Origin: Flavobacteriaceae bacterium
GTDB taxonomy: Bacteria; Bacteroidota; Bacteroidia; Flavobacteriales; Flavobacteriaceae
DNA length: 10,967 nt
Assembly: GCA_018608735.1 (NCBI GenBank)
Contig: JABAYZ010000229.1
Location: 1 to 10,967, forward strand
Direction: 5' to 3'
This document shows positions 7,063 through 10,967 of this stretch, in pieces. A program made the translations under genes and the position numbers. Positions within the stretch are counted from its first letter, which is position 1; each line of letters begins with the position of its first letter. The notes beneath the pieces are model-generated. The model made no database searches. It saw only the letters and a program-made list of their open reading frames with translations, and was not told the DNA's origin.

Positions 7063-8218
7063 AAAAATCTATAAAGGCTTGTCGTTGTTGTTCTGTAGTA
7101 AATTCATTTAAAACACGTGTTCTGGAAGCATTCTTTATCTGGGATAAAACTAGATTATCTTGTTCTAAAACCCTAAAAATAGTTTCGGACAATGCCTTTG
7201 CATTCCTATTTGGCACTACAAAACCAGTTTTTTCATGCAATACATTTTCGGCTAAAGCACCACCATCAGAAACAATACACAAACAACCCATCGCTTGGGC
7301 TTCTAAAATCGCATTACAAAACCCTTCAGAATGACTGTATTGCAAATAGATATCCGTGTTTTTTAAATGACCTAAAGTATCGCTATGAGATAACTTTCCA
7401 ATAAAACTTACAGAATCTTCCAAATCCAATTCATGCACCGCATATCGTAAAGATTCGTATTCAGGGCCATCGCCTATAATTTCATAATTAAAGTTTACAC
7501 CCTTAGATTTAAGAATAGCTAATGCCTCTAAAGTATAATCCAAGCCTTTAATCCAATGCAATCTTGCTATTGTTGTGATTTTGATGGGGACGCGAAAGTC
7601 ACTTTCGTTTTTATTTTCAAACAATGCTTTGTTTACAGCAGGAAATATAATAGCGGACGGTACAGCTATTTGTAAACCATGACTATAAGCTTTTTGCAAC
7701 ATGTATTTAGAAATCGCATGCACTTTATCTACCTTTTTCCAAACCAAGTCATAACAGTCTTTATGCTTTAAAGGATACACATCCATATCATAACCACGAC
7801 AGCTCACTGCCATTTTTGCCCCAATACTTTCAGCAACATGTTCACTATCAATAGCCAAAGTTGTAAATCCAAAATGTATCCAATCGAGATTAGCTTTTAA
7901 GACATGTGCATTTATGAATGTGTTTCTAAAAATTTCTTTTGTACGTCTTCCAGATGCTTTTTCTAAAGTGATAAATTGTTGCAAGCGTTTAAATCGGAAT
8001 AGTAGTCCAACAAAGACCAATACCATTTTTATAATTTGAACAATTGGGTTTTTACTCACTTTAGGAGCTAAAACAACTTTGCAACCGCTAAAGCTGCTAC
8101 TATTATCTCGAACGTATAAGGTTACATCATGACCATAATCTAATAGCCCTTTAATTTTCGAAGTAAAAAAGGTTTCAGAATACGATGGTGGCTTTGCCAA
8201 AATGATGCCTATTCTCAT
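7055..8218 (-). CDS. GT4-family glycosyltransferase (colanic-acid WcaL-like subgroup)
   Basis: This 387-residue GT-B protein begins MRIGIILAKPPSYSETFF; the PxxSETF element (residues 10-18) is reminiscent of WcaL/AmsK-type exopolysaccharide transferases. WIHFGF (113-118) and SCRGYD (139-144) form the central part of the acceptor domain, and TIARLHWIKGLDYTLEAL (216-233) is the donor phosphate site. IIGDGPEYESL (247-257) and SHSEGFCNAILEAQAMG (295-311), with E298(x7)E306, make up the donor signature, followed by CIVSDGGALAENV. A hydrophobic stretch around 60-75 may help it sit on the membrane. It should add one hexose or related sugar to the repeat unit; specificity is unknown. The start is ATG at 8218-8216 in the arrangement TAATG, sharing one base with the upstream stop. 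The end overlaps the methyltransferase gene by 8 bases. Confidence 0.89.
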   Translation of the reverse strand: MRIGIILAKPPSYSETFFTSKIKGLLDYGHDVTLYVRDNSSSFSGCKVVLAPKVSKNPIVQIIKMVLVFVGLLFRFKRLQQFITLEKASGRRTKEIFRNTFINAHVLKANLDWIHFGFTTLAIDSEHVAESIGAKMAVSCRGYDMDVYPLKHKDCYDLVWKKVDKVHAISKYMLQKAYSHGLQIAVPSAIIFPAVNKALFENKNESDFRVPIKITTIARLHWIKGLDYTLEALAILKSKGVNFNYEIIGDGPEYESLRYAVHELDLEDSVSFIGKLSHSDTLGHLKNTDIYLQYSHSEGFCNAILEAQAMGCLCIVSDGGALAENVLHEKTGFVVPNRNAKALSETIFRVLEQDNLVLSQIKNASRTRVLNEFTTEQQRQAFIDFYE

Positions 8219-9324
8219 TAGCCCAATTTCAACATATTAAAATATAATTCTTCGTGCTTGGCCATACTATTTTCAATAGTATAATTCTGCGATGCGAACG
8301 TGTACATTTTTTCAGCTAGTAACTGTCGGTCGTTTGTACTCATTTGCATTGCCCATTCTAGTTTAAACTTTAAATCAGATACTGAGTTAGGTTCAAAAAT
8401 ACACTCTTGAAACGGTCCTAATATATCTTTTATACCTGAAATTCGTGAGCCTAAAACCATACGCCCAGAAAGCATAGCCTCAATTGGCGCAATAGGTTGA
8501 CCTTCTTTACGACCTTCATCTTTAGTGGGTATTACAAAAACATCTGCTAAAGATAAATAGGACTTAATATTCTGTTGTTTACCCGCGAAAATCACTTGAG
8601 AAGATGCATAATCCATTTTTAGTTTTTTAGCATAATCTGAGGAATCATCGCCAACAATAAAGACTTTTATCTTCAGATGGTTAATTTGCTTTACAGCTTC
8701 AAGTAAAATTTCTATGCCTTTTACGGCAACAAGATTTGCAATACTCACGATGACAAAATCGTCTTGATTGATTCTATAGCTATCTTCTATGTACATTGTT
8801 TTTTCTAAAATCCCAAAATCATTGACATCAAGTCCAATAGGAATAGGTGCTATTTTAAACGGCATTTCAGAAAAAAACTGTGATTCCATATCCGAATTTA
8901 TCGTCACAATTTTTGAACTCAATTGACTCCGCCATCGCCATCCGCGATTGCCCCAACCCATGGCTTTCTTGGTGTATACAAATGGAATACCAGCTAATTT
9001 TGAAGCTAAAGATTCGGTAAAATCCGATTTCCAATGCCAGGAATGTATAATATCGAAACGTTGCCTTTTAAAAAACTGACGAATCGTCCAAATCCGAAAT
9101 GGTAAACGATATAAGGGTTTATACGCAACGGCGAATGGAAATACATGAATGGGTACACCTAAATTTTTAACAGTTTCAAAATATGAACCTTTAGTATGCA
9201 TACAGCAAATATGAGGTTCAAACTTAGATTTATCGATATGTTTTACTAAATCGTAAACTACTTTTCCGCTACCTGCAGTATCAAAATTTGGGATGGTATA
9301 TAAAATTTTAATACGCTTAGTCAT
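8218..9324 (-). CDS. GT4-family glycosyltransferase
   Basis: I chose the ATG at 9324-9322 (368 residues, MTKRIKILYTIPNFDTAGSG) because GT-B enzymes usually begin with a few residues before the first strand and this start overlaps the upstream stop by just 8 bases (ATGACTAA). An ATG 15 bases further upstream (9339) would add MKLRI and cannot be excluded. FDTAGSGK (14-21) is the glycine-rich N-terminal loop and SWHW (95-98) is the central aromatic/His motif. SIANLVAVKGIEILLEA (194-210) and FIVGDDSSD (222-230) belong to the donor domain, and KEGQPIAPIEAMLSG (273-287) carries E274(x7)E282. The donor signature is preceded by an extra charged insert (KDEGR). It would add one sugar to the lipid-linked unit in the cytoplasm. 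It follows the asparagine-synthase-like gene and shares one base with the next gene (TAATG). Confidence 0.87.
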   Translation of the reverse strand: MTKRIKILYTIPNFDTAGSGKVVYDLVKHIDKSKFEPHICCMHTKGSYFETVKNLGVPIHVFPFAVAYKPLYRLPFRIWTIRQFFKRQRFDIIHSWHWKSDFTESLASKLAGIPFVYTKKAMGWGNRGWRWRSQLSSKIVTINSDMESQFFSEMPFKIAPIPIGLDVNDFGILEKTMYIEDSYRINQDDFVIVSIANLVAVKGIEILLEAVKQINHLKIKVFIVGDDSSDYAKKLKMDYASSQVIFAGKQQNIKSYLSLADVFVIPTKDEGRKEGQPIAPIEAMLSGRMVLGSRISGIKDILGPFQECIFEPNSVSDLKFKLEWAMQMSTNDRQLLAEKMYTFASQNYTIENSMAKHEELYFNMLKLG

Positions 9325-10702
9325 GATTCTGAGTTTCATTAAACTTAGCTAAAACGATTAACATATTTAAAGCGTGCGAATTTTGTAAGCTATCTGTACT
9401 ATAAAATTGAGTCGTATATTTTTCAGCCAATTTATCTGGAATAAATTCAGATAATTTAGCATTCGCCAAAACTGCTTCTAATTGCTTCCTATTCTCTTTA
9501 CCTAAAAACTGCAATTCCCAATTTCTTTGGATGTAAGGTCTTCCACTAATTTGCTGTACCATGCGCTTTAGTTTATTACCCACTTTATAAGTAAACGTTC
9601 TCAAAGCATTTGGGTTTTGATAAGTATACAAATTATAAGGCCGTTTATCTTGCCAAGTCAACCTTGCCAATTCGGGATTACGCTTTTTTAGGTAGGCGAT
9701 TTGAAGTTGCCGGTCTTTTAAGTAGTCTTCTGGAATGGTGCAAATAAATTCGCACATACGATTATCGTAATATGGTAGCGTTATAGGTTTACGATTCTCA
9801 AAAATAGATAAATTGACGGAGGTCCACCTTGGCGCCCAATATTTAGATTTAAAAGCACGGAGACGCGCATTTGTATCTTCTATAGCGATAGTACTTAACG
9901 CATTTGAAATTCGGTTTTTAAAGTATGATTCAAAATCACCTTCTAAATTCCAAACACTCCATAGATTGGAAGCAAATTCTAATCCGCCACGTTTTAATAA
10001 TTTTTTAATTAAAAATTCAATTTGTGCCTTATGAGATAATTCTGGGCAATTGTAACTATCAAACAATACGTCACCCCAATGCCCTAACGAGAACACATCA
10101 CCCATTGCAGAAAACTGGTCTGCAATTGCCATTTGTCGTGGACTTGTAAAATCGGATTGGCACTGATTTATATTAGCTAATTCATTCAATGTATTCCACA
10201 AATAGCCTTTTCCAATTTTAAAAGACTGAAAATCGAAATCACAAACTTTAGCAATTTGTTGTGCGATTTTTGTCTCTGGATAACCATTTTCAAAATCATA
10301 ACTGTACGAAGACACCTTAGCACCTAAATGCTTCAATGCTCCTGCTTGCGTTCTGCTATCTAGTCCACCAGATAAGGGTAAAATTACTTTTTTATCTTTG
10401 ATTTGCTCACTAACAATAGTCTCGAAAAGTGAAGTAAACTCTTCTAAAGCCTCATCAAAAGTGATACGTCGCGGCGTATAATGCCAATGGAAATAGGATT
10501 CAGAAGACACTACCTTTTTATGGGTATCCAACTGATTAACAGTCGCTGGTCTTAAAACTTTTTTATGTGTCCAATAGGTGTCCTCATCTAAGAAAAATCC
10601 AATCGCTGTAAAAATGCAAATGGCCTTGAGGTCCAATTCGCCTTTGTCGCTGACTAGTACTTCTACAGGTTTATTAGGAATTATTGGGTTGGTAATTTGC
10701 AT
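9317..10702 (-). CDS. Asparagine-synthase-like amidotransferase lacking the glutaminase active site
   Basis: This 461-residue protein carries the ATP-pyrophosphatase (PP-loop) domain of class B asparagine synthases: VILPLSGGLDSRTQAGAL (106-123) with the SGGxDS ATP loop, SYSYDFENGYPETKIAQQIA (132-151), and TLPYYDNRMCEFICTIPEDY (308-327) followed by RNPELARLTW, matching the usual C-terminal LP(F/Y)xDxR region. The family activates a carboxylate as its adenylate and turns it into an amide. Full-length AsnB begins with a glutaminase domain using Cys2; here residue 2 is Gln and only a remnant of about 85 residues remains (IGFFLDEDTYW, KVLRPATVNQL). The signature usually read as GDGGDELFG is GHWGDVLFD (207-215), replacing the conserved Glu with Val212. 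The ATG at 10702 is the most upstream usual start: an in-frame TAA lies 20 codons earlier. As first gene of the operon it may amidate a uronic acid in the polysaccharide, as proposed for WbpS-like proteins, but a changed activity or another carboxylate is possible. Confidence 0.78.
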   Translation of the reverse strand: MQITNPIIPNKPVEVLVSDKGELDLKAICIFTAIGFFLDEDTYWTHKKVLRPATVNQLDTHKKVVSSESYFHWHYTPRRITFDEALEEFTSLFETIVSEQIKDKKVILPLSGGLDSRTQAGALKHLGAKVSSYSYDFENGYPETKIAQQIAKVCDFDFQSFKIGKGYLWNTLNELANINQCQSDFTSPRQMAIADQFSAMGDVFSLGHWGDVLFDSYNCPELSHKAQIEFLIKKLLKRGGLEFASNLWSVWNLEGDFESYFKNRISNALSTIAIEDTNARLRAFKSKYWAPRWTSVNLSIFENRKPITLPYYDNRMCEFICTIPEDYLKDRQLQIAYLKKRNPELARLTWQDKRPYNLYTYQNPNALRTFTYKVGNKLKRMVQQISGRPYIQRNWELQFLGKENRKQLEAVLANAKLSEFIPDKLAEKYTTQFYSTDSLQNSHALNMLIVLAKFNETQNHD

Positions 10703-10830
10703 AACAAAATAATAGTCCCAATATATAGTTTTTAGAAGAACATTTAGTAGGATTTCGGCTTACGTTGTTAACAGTAATTTCAACTAAATTCTTCACGCAA
10801 TGCTTCAAAAATTCTGGAAAATAAGAAAAT

Positions 10831-10843
10831 GTCACTTCGAGTG
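10831..10843. repeat. Direct repeat GTCACTTCGAGTG, copy 1
   Basis: This 13-base sequence recurs exactly at 10911-10923, 80 bases further on. It runs straight into the inverted repeat GTGTC-CC-GACAC (10841-10852), a perfect 5-base stem with a two-base loop. Repeats built on a CACTTCGAGTG core resemble interspersed intergenic elements that I recall in flavobacterial genomes; that resemblance is from memory and not verified. Confidence 0.75.
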
Positions 10844-10852
10844 TCCCGACAC
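10841..10852. repeat. Small perfect inverted repeat GTGTC-CC-GACAC
   Basis: Five bases pair exactly across a two-base loop. The inverted repeat overlaps the last three bases of direct-repeat copy 1. With no adjoining T run on either strand it is not a convincing intrinsic terminator. It may be part of a degenerate interspersed element. Confidence 0.5.
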
Positions 10853-10910
10853 CCTTCGTCCGTATGTGTAGATAAGCTTATAAAATAAAATCAAAAATCG
10901 AAATAATCAC

Positions 10911-10923
10911 GTCACTTCGAGTG
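10911..10923. repeat. Direct repeat GTCACTTCGAGTG, copy 2
   Basis: This is an exact copy of 10831-10843. It is also flanked by the inverted repeat AATCAC (10905-10910) and GTGATT (10921-10926), which pair perfectly across 10 bases, and it forms the left arm of the larger imperfect hairpin at 10915-10956. Confidence 0.75.
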
Positions 10924-10956
10924 ATTTGTGAGGAACGAACAAATTGTATCGAGAAG
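10915..10956. repeat. Imperfect hairpin element near the right edge
   Basis: The inner stem ATTTGT (10924-10929) pairs exactly with ACAAAT (10939-10944) over a nine-base loop. The outer arm CTTCGA (10915-10920) faces TCGAGAAG (10949-10956), which pairs as TC and GAAG with two extra bases. The layout of a CTTCGAGT arm, a short palindromic centre and a TCGAGAAG arm is typical of a mobile or interspersed palindromic repeat. It could equally be a transcript-end structure for a gene to the right of the window. Confidence 0.5.
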
Positions 10957-10967
10957 CAATCGAACTA

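Larger units (their letters stand above)
1..10702 (-). other. Probable single polysaccharide-biosynthesis transcription unit
   Basis: Ten genes run in one direction. Junctions in transcription order are: 8-base overlap (using the 9324 start), 1 (TAATG), 8, 11, 1 (TAGTG), 4 (ATGA), a 6-base gap, a 44-base overlap, and a 52-base gap. I saw no hairpin-plus-T-run terminator in the gaps. Such spacing strongly implies co-transcription and translational coupling. The only place where an internal promoter is plausible is the 52-base gap. The operon runs past the left edge of the window. Confidence 0.8.
10703..10967. other. Non-coding leader region upstream of the operon
   Basis: In these 265 bases I recognise no gene. 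In the frame of the first operon gene a TAA occurs 20 codons upstream of its ATG, with no ATG, GTG or TTG between. I looked for a -33 TTTG plus -7 TAnnTTTG pair on the minus strand and found no convincing one; TATTTTG lies just two bases before the ATG, too close to serve. The outer half (10831-10967) consists of short direct and inverted repeats described separately. Confidence 0.6.

Noticed and set aside
7192..7404. Plus-strand open frame
   Set aside because: Antisense to the donor domain of the GT4 gene at 7055-8218; no motif or context supports expression.
10002..10015. Palindrome TTTTTAATTAAAAA
   Set aside because: It is inside the coding sequence at an IKKLLK stretch whose codons give it naturally; no sign of a binding site or terminator.
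9813..10034. Plus-strand open frame
   Set aside because: Antisense to the asparagine-synthase-like gene, with no recognisable protein features.
10703..10875. Possible remnant of the missing glutaminase domain upstream of the asparagine-synthase-like gene
   Set aside because: The operon gene's own frame meets TAA after 20 codons, and in another minus-strand frame that stays open longer I see no Cys-led glutaminase motif, so there is no sign of a simple frameshift.
10831..10967. CRISPR-like repeat array
   Set aside because: There are just two 13-base copies with an 80-base interval, no regular spacers and no cas gene in the window.

Overview
The window looks like part of a surface-polysaccharide (capsule, exopolysaccharide or O-antigen) biosynthesis locus from a member of the Bacteroidota, most likely the Flavobacteriaceae. 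The reasons are AT-rich DNA, ten same-strand genes packed with stop/start overlaps, no clear Shine-Dalgarno sequences where starts were examined, and protein types (an initiating sugar-phosphate transferase with an ISERK-type N-terminus, a large GT2 with an N-terminal extension, an asparagine-synthase-like protein) that I associate with flavobacterial polysaccharide loci. Taxonomy is inferred from family resemblance, not from a marker gene.

Everything is transcribed leftward (minus strand). In order of transcription: an upstream non-coding stretch with short repeats (10703-10967); an asparagine-synthase-like amidotransferase without a glutaminase active site (9317-10702); GT4 (8218-9324); GT4 (7055-8218); FkbM-type methyltransferase (6208-7062); GT2 (4899-6218); GT4 (3793-4899); GT4 (2669-3796); a Wzy/WaaL-type O-antigen polymerase/ligase membrane protein (1292-2662); GT4 (319-1335); and the first 88 codons of a polyprenyl-phosphate sugar-1-phosphate transferase (1-266, cut by the window edge). 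Seven junctions overlap by 1 to 44 bases, one has a 6-base gap, and only the last gap (52 bases) is large enough for its own promoter.

Working model (inference): the transferase at the left edge loads the first sugar phosphate on undecaprenyl phosphate. Up to six glycosyltransferases extend it, the FkbM protein O-methylates and the asparagine-synthase-like protein may amidate a carboxyl group on the unit. An unseen flippase moves it across the membrane and the Wzy-type protein polymerises or ligates it. No flippase, chain-length regulator, export or nucleotide-sugar gene lies in this window, so the locus must continue beyond it or rely on other loci.

The points most worth a second look are a T9 tract inside one glycosyltransferase where a one-base slip either way gives a stop before the catalytic region is complete, the lost glutaminase and altered signature of the asparagine-synthase-like protein, a sharp drop in G+C over the last 1.3 kb, a candidate internal promoter, and the repeats at the right edge. 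I see no mobile element, CRISPR array, tRNA or rRNA, and no convincing evidence for a wholly new system.
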